A stretch of 64,000 bases of DNA. Source: Streptomyces plumbidurans (GTDB taxonomy: Bacteria > Actinomycetota > Actinomycetes > Streptomycetales > Streptomycetaceae). Positions 1-8,617 of the stretch are shown in pieces. Under the pieces are notes generated by a model. That model did not search any database, was not told where the DNA came from, and worked only from the letters and a program-made list of their open reading frames with translations. The DNA is taken from assembly GCF_019857225.1 (NCBI RefSeq), contig NZ_JAFJSY010000013.1, positions 1-64,000 on the forward strand. Direction: 5' to 3'. Position numbers and translations under genes: made by a program. The stretch's first letter is position 1. Every line of letters begins with the position of its first letter.

Positions 1-470
1 GGGACGTCGTCGAACTTGGCGGTGTCCTCGGCCCGTACGACGACGTGCTTGACGCGGCCCCGGTCGACGCGGTCGCGCAGATCGGCGGGGCCGAGCAGCG
101 GGGTGGCCGGGATGACGACGGCGCGCAGCTTCATCGCGGCGAGCGCGGTCTCCCACAGCTCGACCTGGTTGCCGAGCATGACCAGGACCCGGTCCTCGGG
201 GCCGACGCCCAGGTCGCGCAGCCAGTTGGCCACCCGGGCGGAGCGCTCGGACATCTCCGCGAAGGAGACGCGGACCTCGCCGCCGTCCTCCTCGACGATG
301 TGCAGGGCGGTGCGGTCATTGCCCTCGGCGATGACGTCGAACCAGTCGAGCGCCCAGTTGAAGTGTGCGGGCCGGGGCCAGCTGAACCCTTCGTACGCGT
401 TCGCATAGTTCTCGCGGTGCTCCAGCAGGAAGTCCCGCGCGCTGCGGAAGAGCTCCGTCGCCGTCGTCAT
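1..470 (-). CDS. AMP-dependent acyl-CoA synthetase/ligase, N-terminal part (cut by window edge)
   Basis: Reads leftwards off the window edge; 156 residues are visible. The start ATG at 468-470 follows a GAGGAGAG ribosome site. The visible protein begins MTTATELFRSARDFLLEHRE and runs through SWPRPAHFNWALDWFD, typical of the N-terminal lobe of the AMP-binding (ANL) family, which adenylates a carboxylic acid and transfers it to CoA. The ATP-binding signature and the C-terminal lid lie outside the window, so the substrate (benzoate-like, medium-chain or other acid) cannot be judged. It is divergent from the GAF-LuxR regulator at 584-1411, with a perfect dyad between them, so that regulator probably controls it (inference). 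Confidence 0.85.
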   Translation of the reverse strand, partial: MTTATELFRSARDFLLEHRENYANAYEGFSWPRPAHFNWALDWFDVIAEGNDRTALHIVEEDGGEVRVSFAEMSERSARVANWLRDLGVGPEDRVLVMLGNQVELWETALAAMKLRAVVIPATPLLGPADLRDRVDRGRVKHVVVRAEDTAKFDDV

Positions 471-541
471 CTCTCCTCCTCGTGCCGGACCATTGCCGGG
501 CGCCTGTCTGTCATCGTGTAATCCGTGATGCAGGTCTCACT

Positions 542-557
542 ACCCCCGAACGGGGGT
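542..557. promoter_or_regulatory. Perfect dyad ACCCCCGAACGGGGGT, candidate LuxR-family operator
   Basis: A 16-bp sequence with 6-bp arms ACCCCC/GGGGGT (perfectly symmetrical apart from the central AA) lies 26 bp before the GTG start of the GAF-LuxR gene and 71 bp before the divergent ligase start. Position and symmetry suit a binding site for the encoded LuxR-type dimer. Not proven. Confidence 0.55.
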
Positions 558-583
558 GTGTGCTGCAAGGAAAGGGCAAGCAG

Positions 584-1411
584 GTGACAGCAGACGCGGC
601 CGCGGGCATCGAGATTCGCAGTGCGCTGGCACGGCTGCGGCGCACGACCCGGCTTCCGGTCGCCTTCGGCGGTCTGGTGGAGCCGGGGCGGCAGCAGGTG
701 CGCATCAGCGAACTGAGCGGCACGGCCACGCTCGCGCTGAGCGGGCTGCCGGTGAGTTCCGGCAACGGCCTGGGCGGCCGGGCGGTCGCGCTGGCCAGGC
801 CGTGCGCCGTGACGGACTACTCCTCGTCGCGGCAGATCAGCCATGAGTACGACATCCCGGTCGCCACGGAGGGGCTGCGGTCGATCCTCGCGGTGCCGGT
901 GGTGGTACGACGCCGGGTGCGGGGTGTGCTGTACGGCGCCCTGCGCACCGCCCAGCCGCTCGGCGACCGCACGCTGGACGCGGCGATGGAGGCCGCGCGG
1001 GACGTGGAGCAGGCGCTGGCCGTCGGGGACGAGGCGCGGAGCCTGGCGGCGGCCGCCCAGGCGGGACCGGCTCTCGCGTCGGGCGCCGCCTGGGAGCAGG
1101 TGCGGGAGGCGCATGCGGCGCTGCGGGCGCTGGCCCCGCGGATCGCGGACCCTGGGCTGCGGGCGGAGCTGCTCGACGCGTGCGAGCTGCTGACGCCGGA
1201 CGCGCCCGGCGGGGCGGTGCGGCTGGCGCCCCGGGAGCTGGATGTGCTCGCCTGTGTGGCGGCCGGGGCCACCAACTCCGCGGCGTCGGAGCGGCTGGGT
1301 CTGCGGCCTGAGACGGTGAAGAGCTATCTGCGGTCGGCGATGCGCAAACTGGGCGCCCACACCCGGGGAGAGGCGGTCGCCACGGCGCGGCGCACCGGGC
1401 TGCTTCCGTAG
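584..1411 (+). CDS. GAF-domain LuxR-family transcriptional regulator
   Basis: 275 aa from a GTG start at 584 preceded by AAGGAAAGG; an upstream in-frame extension would swallow the operator-like dyad, so the GTG is preferred. Residues about 15-150 resemble a GAF sensor (GGLVEPGRQQVRISEL, then the SSRQISHEYDIPVATEGLRS stretch). The C-terminal 60 residues are a LuxR/NarL helix-turn-helix (LAPRELDVLACVAAGATNSA, ETVKSYLRSAMRKLGAHTRG). No receiver domain is visible, so it is not a standard response regulator; the GAF domain probably senses a small ligand. Divergent from the acyl-CoA ligase, suggesting ligand-controlled expression of acid activation (inference). Confidence 0.85.
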   Translation: MTADAAAGIEIRSALARLRRTTRLPVAFGGLVEPGRQQVRISELSGTATLALSGLPVSSGNGLGGRAVALARPCAVTDYSSSRQISHEYDIPVATEGLRSILAVPVVVRRRVRGVLYGALRTAQPLGDRTLDAAMEAARDVEQALAVGDEARSLAAAAQAGPALASGAAWEQVREAHAALRALAPRIADPGLRAELLDACELLTPDAPGGAVRLAPRELDVLACVAAGATNSAASERLGLRPETVKSYLRSAMRKLGAHTRGEAVATARRTGLLP

Positions 1412-1573
1412 CCCGCGGCAACCTGCTGCCCGGGTCGGTTTTTCATTCGGCCGGGCTTTGAATTGGCATATGCTGCACCATTGTTATATCCCTCACCGTA
1501 CAGTCCGTCCGAATTTCAAAGAGACATTGCCTAGAATTTGGCCCGGACACGACACGTGGAGGGGAGCGGACCC

Positions 1574-4375
1574 GTGCGAGGGGACTTCAAGGAGCCTGCC
1601 GGTCGCCGCTCCGACCTGGTCATCGGCAGACAGGAGCTGCTCGGCGCGGCGCGTGAGCAGCTCGGCCGCGGCGGGAGTGTGCTGCTGCACGGCCCCGCCG
1701 GAATAGGAAAGTCGACCGCTCTGCGGGCATTGGCCTCCGAATACGGGACAGCCGGCCGCACCGTGTTGCGCTGTTCGGCCACCGAGTCCGAATCCCATCT
1801 CCCGTTCCTGGCCCTGGCGGACCTGTTCGGCCTGGTGGCGGACGAGGTGTCCGGACGGCTGCCCGCCGCCCAGCGCACCGCCCTGGAGTCGGCCCTCACC
1901 GGCCGGGGAGAATCGACCCTGCAGCGGGACGGACTGGCCCTGCGCCTGGCCGTGCTCTCCGTCCTGCGCGCGCTGGCCGCCGAGGGCCCCGTCCTGGTCG
2001 TCGCCGACGATCTGCAGTGGCTGGACTCCGCGAGCGCCGAACTCCTCGGCTTCGCCGCCCGCCGCCTGGGCGACACCCCGGTCCAACTGCTGTGCGCGGT
2101 ACGGACGGATGGCCAGGAGTACGACCAGCACCTGAGCGCATCGCCCCCGGACACCCTGGCCGTACGGCTCGGCCCGCTCTCCCGCGCCCAGGTCTCCACC
2201 CTCCTCGACCACCGCGGCTACACCGGCCTGCCCCGCTCCACGGTCCGCGACATCCACCGCACCAGCGGCGGCAATCCGCTCTTCGCCCTCGAACTGGGCC
2301 GCGCCCTGGCCGAGAACCCCACCCCGCCGCGCCCCGGCGAACCGCTGCCCGTGCCCACCTCGCTGCGCGCCCTGGTGCTCAACCGGCTGGAGATGCTCTC
2401 CGCCGAGGCCCGCCGCACCCTCCTGGTGGCCAGCGCCGGCGCCCGCCCCACGCTGGCCCTGCTGCACGCGGCGGGCCGCGACAACGCCGAGGCGGAGACG
2501 GCCCGGGCGGCCGAACTGGGGCTGCTGGCAACGGAGTCGGAGGGCCCCGCCGTACGCTTCGCGCATCCGCTGGTCTCGGCCGCGCTGTACGCGGAGGCGC
2601 CCGTGCAGGACCGGCGTGCCGCGCACGCGGCGCTGTCCACGGCGGCCTCCGACCCGATCGAGCGCGCCCGGCATCTCGCCCTCGCGACCACCGGCACCGA
2701 CCCGGAGGCCGCGGCCCGGCTCGCCGAGGCCGCCGCGCTCGCCCGGGACCGCGGGGCGCCCTCGGTCGCCGCGACGCTCGGGCTGCTCGCCGCCCGGCAC
2801 ACCCCGCCCGAGGGCGAAGTCGATCCCGACGAGCGCCGGTTGCAGGCCGCGGAGGACGCGATCACCGCCGGCGAGGTGGACCTGGCCCGAGACATCGCCC
2901 GGGACGTGCTGACCCGGGCCACCGCGCCCGCGGACCGGGTGCGGGCCTGGATGGTGGTCATCGAGGCGGCCGGGCAGGCCCTCGGCGACGTCGACACCGT
3001 CTACCCGCAGGCCCTCGCCGACGCCGGCGACGACCCGGCGCTGCTGGCCCAGGTCCACTACCAGCTGGCCTGGCGCGGACTGGTCGTGGAGGGCGACTTC
3101 GCGGAGGGCCGGGAGGAGGCCGCGCACGCGGCGGAGCTGGCCGCGCGGGCCGGAGACCGCCGTACCGAACTGCTCGCGCTCGCCTTCCAGGCGCAGACCG
3201 AGACCCTGATGGGCCACCCGGACGCCCCCGCGACCATCAAGCGCGCGCTGAAGGAGCCCCAGGACCCGCAGGTGGCCTGCCATCACAACGGCGCGGGCGC
3301 CACCCGCTACCGCTGGCTGATCATGAGCGACCAGCTGCCCGAGGCCCGCAGCACCGTCAACGCGCTGCTGCGCGAGGTGCGCAGGCGCGGCATGGTCGAG
3401 AGCGAGGTGCACTTCGTGCGGCTGCTCGCCGAGACCGAACTGCGCTCCGGGCACTGCGGACGCGCCCTGGACCTGGCGCACGAGAGCATGCGGCTGGCCC
3501 GCGACTCCGGGATCGGCGAGATACCGTCCGCCGTGCTCGACTCCCTCGCCGAGGCCTCGGGCGGCGACCCGGACCGGGCGCTCGCGCTCGCCCGGGAGGC
3601 GGTCGAGCAGGCCGAGCAGGTCGGCGACCAGATGTACGTCTCCCGGGGACTGACCGCGCTCGGGCACGCCCAACTCGTCGCCGGGGACGCCGAGGGCGCG
3701 GTGCGCTCGCTGCGCCGGGTGCGCGATCTGGAGCACGGGCTCGGCATCAACGACCCGGCACGCGGCCGCTGGCACGGCGACCTCGCCGAGGCCCTCGTGC
3801 GGATCGGCGAGATCGACGAGGCGCAGCAACTCCTCGACGGGGCGCGCGCCCACGCGCTGCGGCTCGGGCGCGAGAGCGTGCTGGGGGTGCTCGACCGGGC
3901 CGAGGCACTGGTACGGGCCGCGCGCGGCGAGCACGACGCCGCGCTCGCCCAGCTGACGTCGGCACAGGACCGGCTGGCCAAGCTCGGGTACGGCCTCGAG
4001 GAGGCGCGCGCCGCGTTCGCGATGGCCTCGCTGCGCCCCGGCCGCCCCGGCCCGACGTCGTACGACGAGGCGGCCCGGCTCTTCCGCCGCTGCCGGGCGC
4101 TGCCCTGGGTGCGTCAGGTGGAGGCGGCCGCCGCGGCGAGCCTGACGGAACCGATCGCCCCCACCGGTGCGTCGGAGGGTCTGGAAGGGCTGGCCGCGAT
4201 GGAACGGCAGGTCGCCGCGCTCGTCATGGAGGGCGCGACCAACCGGGAGATCGCCGCGCGCCTGTTCATCAGCGTCAAGACGGTCGAGGCGACCCTGACC
4301 CGGGTCTACCGCAAGCTGGGGATCCGCTCGCGCGTGGACATCGTCCGTTTGGCGGCTGCACGGCGCGCGAAGTGA
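1574..4375 (+). CDS. Large ATP-binding LuxR-family (LAL) transcriptional regulator
   Basis: 933 aa from GTG 1574, chosen because GGAGGGG lies 8-9 nt upstream. The N-terminal AAA/STAND-type ATPase carries Walker A GPAGIGKST (about residues 40-48) and Walker B LVVADDLQWLD. The middle (about 300-840) is alpha-helical, with repeated Ala/Glu/Leu-rich helices as in TPR/MalT-type sensor regions. The C-terminus is a LuxR HTH (EGATNREIAARLFISVKTVE). LAL proteins are usually activators of pathway-specific genes, often secondary metabolism or carbohydrate use. The next gene is a secreted trypsin on the same strand 203 bp away; a perfect palindrome in that gap could be its target. The upstream gap (1412-1573) is relatively AT-rich and probably carries its promoter. 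Confidence 0.85.
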   Translation: MRGDFKEPAGRRSDLVIGRQELLGAAREQLGRGGSVLLHGPAGIGKSTALRALASEYGTAGRTVLRCSATESESHLPFLALADLFGLVADEVSGRLPAAQRTALESALTGRGESTLQRDGLALRLAVLSVLRALAAEGPVLVVADDLQWLDSASAELLGFAARRLGDTPVQLLCAVRTDGQEYDQHLSASPPDTLAVRLGPLSRAQVSTLLDHRGYTGLPRSTVRDIHRTSGGNPLFALELGRALAENPTPPRPGEPLPVPTSLRALVLNRLEMLSAEARRTLLVASAGARPTLALLHAAGRDNAEAETARAAELGLLATESEGPAVRFAHPLVSAALYAEAPVQDRRAAHAALSTAASDPIERARHLALATTGTDPEAAARLAEAAALARDRGAPSVAATLGLLAARHTPPEGEVDPDERRLQAAEDAITAGEVDLARDIARDVLTRATAPADRVRAWMVVIEAAGQALGDVDTVYPQALADAGDDPALLAQVHYQLAWRGLVVEGDFAEGREEAAHAAELAARAGDRRTELLALAFQAQTETLMGHPDAPATIKRALKEPQDPQVACHHNGAGATRYRWLIMSDQLPEARSTVNALLREVRRRGMVESEVHFVRLLAETELRSGHCGRALDLAHESMRLARDSGIGEIPSAVLDSLAEASGGDPDRALALAREAVEQAEQVGDQMYVSRGLTALGHAQLVAGDAEGAVRSLRRVRDLEHGLGINDPARGRWHGDLAEALVRIGEIDEAQQLLDGARAHALRLGRESVLGVLDRAEALVRAARGEHDAALAQLTSAQDRLAKLGYGLEEARAAFAMASLRPGRPGPTSYDEAARLFRRCRALPWVRQVEAAAAASLTEPIAPTGASEGLEGLAAMERQVAALVMEGATNREIAARLFISVKTVEATLTRVYRKLGIRSRVDIVRLAAARRAK

Positions 4376-4421
4376 CGACGCGCCAGGTTAACTGAGGCGG
4401 ACCGAGGGTTTTCCCTCACCC

Positions 4422-4437
4422 AACCCCCTAGGGGGTT
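4422..4437. promoter_or_regulatory. Perfect 16-bp palindrome AACCCCCTAGGGGGTT
   Basis: Lies between the LAL regulator stop and the trypsin start, about 140 bp before the trypsin ATG. The ACCCCC/GGGGGT arms are the same as those of the dyad at 542-557, but the spacer is 2 bp instead of 4. It may be a LuxR-family operator; a short terminator is the alternative. Confidence 0.4.
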
Positions 4438-4578
4438 CCCTCATTGGGGGCCGGGGGCTGCGGGTCCTAGCGTGATGGGCGTGCCGCTCGCCCGGGCATA
4501 CGGGGGTCGGTCCCGCGACCCCCGTGCTAAACCCCCACCCGCGCGACCCCCCACCGGCAACCCCCACTGAGGAGACTC

Positions 4579-5370
4579 ATGTCCGGGTCCAACCGTGCCA
4601 GAAAGACCGCAGCGGTCGCTGCGGCGGCCGCGACGGCGGCCGTCACCGCACTGCTCTGCGCGCCTTCCGCGGCAGCCGCGCCCCAGCCCATCGTGGGCGG
4701 CACCACAACCACCACAACGGCCTACCCGTTCGTCATGCAGATCACCGACGCCTCGCAGAACCAGTTCTGCGGCGGCACCCTCGTCTCGGCCACCAAGGTG
4801 GTCACGGCCGCCCACTGCATGGCCGGCGAGAGCCCGAGCGGTGTGCGGGTCGTCGGCGGCCGCACCTATCTGAACGGCACGAACGGCACGGTCGGCAAGG
4901 TCAGCAACATCTGGGTGAACCCGGACTACACGGACGCCACCAACGGGGACGACGTGGCCGTCCTGACGCTGTCGTCGCCGATGCCCTACACGCCGGCGTC
5001 GTACGTCAGGTCGTCGGACACCTCCGTCTACGCGTCCGGCACCAGCGCCCGCATCCTCGGCTGGGGCACCACCTCGGAGAACGGCAGCTCCTCCAACCAG
5101 CTGCGGACCGCGACCGTGCCGATCGTGGCCGACTCCAGCTGCCAGAACTCCTACGGTTCGGACTTCGTCCAGTCCGACATGGTTTGCGCCGGATACTCCT
5201 CCGGCGGCGTAGACACCTGCCAGGGCGACAGCGGCGGTCCCCTGCTCATCGGGGGCGTCCTGGCAGGGATCACTTCCTGGGGCGAAGGGTGCGCGGAGGC
5301 GGGTTACCCGGGTGTCTACACCCGGCTGACCACCTTCTCGGATCTGGTGGCCGAGCAGATCGGCTCGTGA
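4579..5370 (+). CDS. Secreted trypsin-like serine protease (S1 family)
   Basis: 263 aa; ATG preceded by GAGGAGACTC. Residues 1-34 form a signal peptide (basic N-terminus, Ala/Val core, APSAAAA). A very short pro-segment precedes the activation junction IVGG at 38-41, so mature trypsin begins at Ile38. The catalytic triad is visible: His79 in TAAHC, Asp125 in GDDVAVL, Ser218 in CQGDSGGP. Asp212, six residues before the serine, predicts cleavage after Arg/Lys. Six consecutive threonines follow IVGG. Six cysteines can form the usual three disulfides of bacterial trypsins. Streptomyces trypsins act on extracellular protein and on inhibitor degradation around sporulation (family knowledge). It follows the LAL regulator gene. 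Confidence 0.93.
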   Translation: MSGSNRARKTAAVAAAAATAAVTALLCAPSAAAAPQPIVGGTTTTTTAYPFVMQITDASQNQFCGGTLVSATKVVTAAHCMAGESPSGVRVVGGRTYLNGTNGTVGKVSNIWVNPDYTDATNGDDVAVLTLSSPMPYTPASYVRSSDTSVYASGTSARILGWGTTSENGSSSNQLRTATVPIVADSSCQNSYGSDFVQSDMVCAGYSSGGVDTCQGDSGGPLLIGGVLAGITSWGEGCAEAGYPGVYTRLTTFSDLVAEQIGS

Positions 5371-5407
5371 TCCGCCAGACCTCCTGAGCACCCCTCAGGT
5401 GAGAGAC

Positions 5408-5452
5408 AAGGGGGCGTTGCGGGCTTCCACGAGCAGCCCGCAGCGCCCCCTT
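5408..5452. terminator. Strong hairpin terminator, trypsin/LysR junction
   Basis: Arms of GGGGGCG-T-TGCGGGCT and AGCCCGCA-G-CGCCCCC pair over 16 positions with one T-G pair and a 9-nt loop, followed by TTT on the plus strand and bracketed by AA/TTT. It sits between the convergent trypsin and LysR genes and should work in both directions. The rest of 5453-5625 shows nothing recognisable. Confidence 0.75.
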
Positions 5453-5625
5453 TCCATGTGGTCCGCCCACCCGGGGAGCGCCACTACCAACGCCTTCGTC
5501 GACACGTATCGCATCTAGGCATGACTGAACTCCCCTGAGCGCGGAGCCCGTTCGGCTTCTTCCCGGTGCGACCAGTCCACCGCGCCGGACGTCCGCGACC
5601 AAGAGGCAGACCGCGACCGCAGCGA

Positions 5626-6492
5626 TCAGTTCCCGTGATCGCGGCAGGCCAGCAGCAGGGTTCGCAGATGCGGCGGCGGGTCGGCGGTGGGCACGGCGAG
5701 GCCTGTCGGCAGGGCGAGGCCGGGGGCGGTGAACCGTACGAAGGCGACGCGGGGGCTGCGCAGCACGCGCGCGTGGGAGGCGTAGACGACGGTCCACAGC
5801 GGCCGGACGCCGATGGCGGCGAGGGTGTCCTGCAGGGAGCCGCTCACCGGTCCCGGCAGCGGCTCGAAGCCGGCCTCGCGGCAGGCGCCGACGACTAGGT
5901 CGACCAGGGGCGGGTTGTTGCGGCGCTCGGTCAGGCTCAGGGGCAGCCGGGCCAGTTCCGCCAGAGCGACCTCCTCGCGCGCGGCGAGCGGATGCCCGGC
6001 CGGGAGCGCCGCCACCAGGGGGTCGGGCCACAGCGGCAGTACCCGTACGCCCGGCACCGGGTCGACCGCCCGGACGAACGCGGCGTCCAGCTGACCGCCC
6101 GCGACCCGGGCCAGGCGCTCGCCGGCCGGCAGCGAGAACAGCTCGATCGGCACGTCCGGCGCACGGCGCGCGAACGCGGCGAGCACCCGGTCGAGATGCG
6201 TGCCGAGCCCCGTACTGGTGCCGATTCTCAGGCCCGGCGGCGGGGCGACGGCGGCCCGTGCCTCCTCGGCCGCGGCCAGCACCGCCCGCGCCTTGGGCAA
6301 CAGCCGCTCCCCGGCCGCCGTGAGCCGTACCCGACGCGGGGTGCGGTCGAACAGCTCGGCCCCCAGCTCCCGTTCCAGGCGCTGTATCTGCATGCTCACC
6401 GCCGACTGCACGATGTGCAGCCGCTCGGCCGCCCGCCCGAAGTGCAGCTCCTCGGCCACCGCGACGAAGTAGCCGAGCTGCCTCAGTTCCAT
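5626..6492 (-). CDS. LysR-family transcriptional regulator
   Basis: 288 aa beginning MELRQLGYFVAVAEELHFGR, the standard LysR winged-HTH (residues 1-60, with AAERLHIVQSAVSMQIQRLE as the HTH). The rest is a two-lobed LysR substrate-binding domain. It is divergent from the LysE-type exporter with only about 65 bp between starts, an arrangement in which the LysR protein typically activates export of its inducer, often an amino acid (family knowledge). The start codon has no ribosome site but a TAGAGT hexamer 7 nt upstream, so the mRNA may be leaderless. Confidence 0.9.
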   Translation of the reverse strand: MELRQLGYFVAVAEELHFGRAAERLHIVQSAVSMQIQRLERELGAELFDRTPRRVRLTAAGERLLPKARAVLAAAEEARAAVAPPPGLRIGTSTGLGTHLDRVLAAFARRAPDVPIELFSLPAGERLARVAGGQLDAAFVRAVDPVPGVRVLPLWPDPLVAALPAGHPLAAREEVALAELARLPLSLTERRNNPPLVDLVVGACREAGFEPLPGPVSGSLQDTLAAIGVRPLWTVVYASHARVLRSPRVAFVRFTAPGLALPTGLAVPTADPPPHLRTLLLACRDHGN

Positions 6493-6499
6493 GGGTCCG

Positions 6500-6505
6500 A
6501 CTCTA
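6500..6505 (-). promoter_or_regulatory. -10 hexamer TAGAGT, leaderless start of LysR gene
   Basis: TANNNT hexamer (read on the minus strand) ends 7 nt before the ATG, placing the transcript start at or near the initiation codon. Confidence 0.5.
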
Positions 6506-6557
6506 GAGGGGACGGGCCGGCGGCTGTTTCAATGAGCGGCCGATGGGAGTGATGAGC

Positions 6558-7205
6558 ATGGTGTCCACGGACCGTTTCCTCGCCTTCGCCGCGATGTCCC
6601 TGCTGGTGATCGTGATCCCGGGGCCCAGCGTGCTCTTCGTCATCGGCCGGGCGCTCGCGCACGGCCGCCGCACCGCCGTGGCGACCGCGATCGGCAATGT
6701 CTTCGGCTCGTACCTGCTGGTGGTGGCGGTCGCGGTCGGCATCGGCTCGCTGGTGGAGCGCTCCGTGACGGTCTACCTGGCGGTGAAGCTGGCGGGCGCG
6801 GCCTATCTCGTGTACCTGGGCGTGCAGGCGTTCCGGCACCGCAAGGAGCTGAAGGCGTCGATGATCGCCACCCGCCCGGTCCGGCCCGCGCGCGGCGATC
6901 TGCGGACCGTCCTCGACGGGATTCTGGTGGGCCTCACCAACCCGAAGGGGGTCGTGTTCTTCGCCGCCGTGCTGCCCCAGTTCGTCGACCACCCGGCGGG
7001 CCATGTCCCGGTGCAGATGCTCCTGCTGGGTCTGATCCCCATCTCCATCGGCCTGGTCACGGACACCCTCTGGGGCCTGACGGCCTCGGCGGCCCGCGCC
7101 TGGTTCGCCCGCTCCGACCGCCGTCTGTCACTGATCGGCGGCGCGGGCGGCTTCACCATGATCGGGCTGGGGCTGACGGTGGCGGTGACGGGGCGCGCGG
7201 ACTGA
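6558..7205 (+). CDS. LysE-family amino-acid exporter
   Basis: 215 aa from ATG 6558; in-frame ATGs also exist at 6543 and 6552, but GGGAG at 6546-6550 is correctly spaced only for 6558. Six hydrophobic segments and the family hallmark IPGPSVLFVIGRALAHG at the N-terminus identify an RhtB/LysE-type translocator, an inner-membrane proton-driven exporter of amino acids or derivatives. LTNPKGVVFFAAVLPQFVD in the middle is also typical. Divergent partner of the LysR regulator. The substrate cannot be read from sequence. Confidence 0.9.
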   Translation: MVSTDRFLAFAAMSLLVIVIPGPSVLFVIGRALAHGRRTAVATAIGNVFGSYLLVVAVAVGIGSLVERSVTVYLAVKLAGAAYLVYLGVQAFRHRKELKASMIATRPVRPARGDLRTVLDGILVGLTNPKGVVFFAAVLPQFVDHPAGHVPVQMLLLGLIPISIGLVTDTLWGLTASAARAWFARSDRRLSLIGGAGGFTMIGLGLTVAVTGRAD

Positions 7206-7214
7206 GAGGCAACC

Positions 7215-7282
7215 GCGGAGCGGGAGTCGCACGCGGACCGGGAGTCGCACGCGGACCGGGAGTCATGCGGACCGGGAGTCAG
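7215..7282. repeat. Four-copy 18/16-bp tandem repeat at convergent junction
   Basis: Units at 7215-7232, 7233-7250 (18 bp each), 7251-7266 and 7267-7282 (16 bp each) share the core GCGGACCGGGAGTC. The array starts 10 bp after the LysE stop and runs into the stop codon of the convergent AlkZ-like gene (7279-7281). Confidence 0.9.
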
Positions 7283-8430
7283 GTGATCACCGTCCCGAAC
7301 CGGATGTCGTACGACGACTGCGGATGCATGGCCGTCAGCATCCGCTCGCCCTCCCGCACCAGCTCCTCCCGCACCAACTCCTCCCGCGCGCCCTTGCCGA
7401 GCGCGCCGAAGGGCTCGATGAGCAGGGCGTCGTCGGTCAGCCTCCACACCCCGGCCAGGAAGCCGTCGACGAGGAAGGTGCGGTGGACCGTGTTGCCCAC
7501 CCAGCTGCGGCCCCGGTACTCGGCGGGCACGACGCGGGTGCGGTCGGCGTGGGAGAGGAGCAGGTTGTCGAACTCGGGCAGGAAGCGCGGCGGGGCCGGG
7601 GTGTCCGCATCAGGGCGGGGCGCGTCGGGCAGGTCGAAGAGCTCGGCGCCGTTCTCGTCGCGGAAGGTGACGAGTTCGGGGCGCAGCCGCTCGAAGGCCT
7701 CGCGCAGCCGGGTCAGTCCGGCCCAGGTCTGCATGTCCTTGACGGAGGCGGGGCCGAACGCGGCCAGATAGCGCAGCACGGTCGCGTCAAGGCTGGGTGC
7801 CGGCCGGGCCGCGCGGCCCAGCCAGTGCTCGGCGGTGGTCAGGGCGACCTGCCCGCTTCTGCCCCACAGCCCGCGCGGGGTGACCTGGACCAGCGGCAGC
7901 CGGCAGCGCGCGGCGATGCCGAGGGACTGCGGGTCGGCGTCCGGCCACTCGGCGAGCAGGGCCTCGCGCAGTTCCTTCATCGTGCGCGGCTCGGCCTCGA
8001 CCAGCTCCCGCGCGAGCCGGGCGAGCCGGTCCAGGTCGACGCCCTCAAGTCCCTTGCGGAAGGCGCTCAGTTCACGGTCGCGGGCCGGCTGGACGAGCGG
8101 GCGCAGGGTGAGGCAGTCGTCGGCGGTGTGGGTGTGGATGGTCGAGCGCATGGTGACGATACGGACGACGTTCCGGTCCGCCATCAGCGTGGACAGATCC
8201 TCGGGCCGGAAGCCGTCGAGGCGGGCGGTGAGCGCGTAGTAGGGCGGTTTGACGTTCTGCGCCTGGAGCCCGAGCAGATGCCCGACGGCGGCCTCTGCGC
8301 CGAGCGGGGACCGGCGCAGCAGCAACTGCCGTGCGAGGGTGGCGCGGTTGAGCTCGCGCCTGCCGAGCACGGGGCTCGCCGCGCTCGTCGTCCTCTGCAT
8401 GGTCCGCTTCGTCGTGCTCCGCTTCGTCAT
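7279..8430 (-). CDS. Winged-helix DNA-binding protein of the AlkZ-like (HTH_42) family
   Basis: 383 aa; begins MTKRSTTKRTMQRTTSAASP, then LNRATLARQLLLRRS and VGHLLGLQAQNVKPPYYAL. These are hallmarks of the family that includes AlkZ, the Streptomyces glycosylase that unhooks azinomycin interstrand crosslinks. The AlkZ catalytic motif is QxQ; LGLQAQN matches that pattern, so glycosylase activity on bulky N-alkyl lesions is plausible (inference from family). The ARLDGFRPEDL, RSTIHTHTADD and HRTFLVDGFLAGVW stretches are also family-typical. A housekeeping paralogue without a known cluster nearby. The start may lie at one of the early methionines; a TAGCTT hexamer 6 nt upstream supports the first. 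Confidence 0.82.
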   Translation of the reverse strand: MTKRSTTKRTMQRTTSAASPVLGRRELNRATLARQLLLRRSPLGAEAAVGHLLGLQAQNVKPPYYALTARLDGFRPEDLSTLMADRNVVRIVTMRSTIHTHTADDCLTLRPLVQPARDRELSAFRKGLEGVDLDRLARLARELVEAEPRTMKELREALLAEWPDADPQSLGIAARCRLPLVQVTPRGLWGRSGQVALTTAEHWLGRAARPAPSLDATVLRYLAAFGPASVKDMQTWAGLTRLREAFERLRPELVTFRDENGAELFDLPDAPRPDADTPAPPRFLPEFDNLLLSHADRTRVVPAEYRGRSWVGNTVHRTFLVDGFLAGVWRLTDDALLIEPFGALGKGAREELVREELVREGERMLTAMHPQSSYDIRFGTVIT

Positions 8431-8436
8431 GCTCCG

Positions 8437-8442
8437 AAGCTA
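8437..8442 (-). promoter_or_regulatory. -10 hexamer TAGCTT, leaderless start of AlkZ-like gene
   Basis: Minus-strand TAGCTT with a 6-nt spacer before the ATG at 8428-8430; no ribosome site is present. Confidence 0.5.
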
Positions 8443-8617
8443 GCGGCGCTTGCGGACACCTGCTGTCCGCAACGCTCACCGCGCTCCGGAGCAGCGGCTC
8501 CTCCGGCCGTCATTCGCCCCGTATATCCTGCCCCCGATCACGCCAGCCCCAGGTACGACCCGGGAGGCGGCCGCACGCCGAGGCGATGCGCCCTCCCCCC
8601 TGAGCGGGAGGTGCCCC

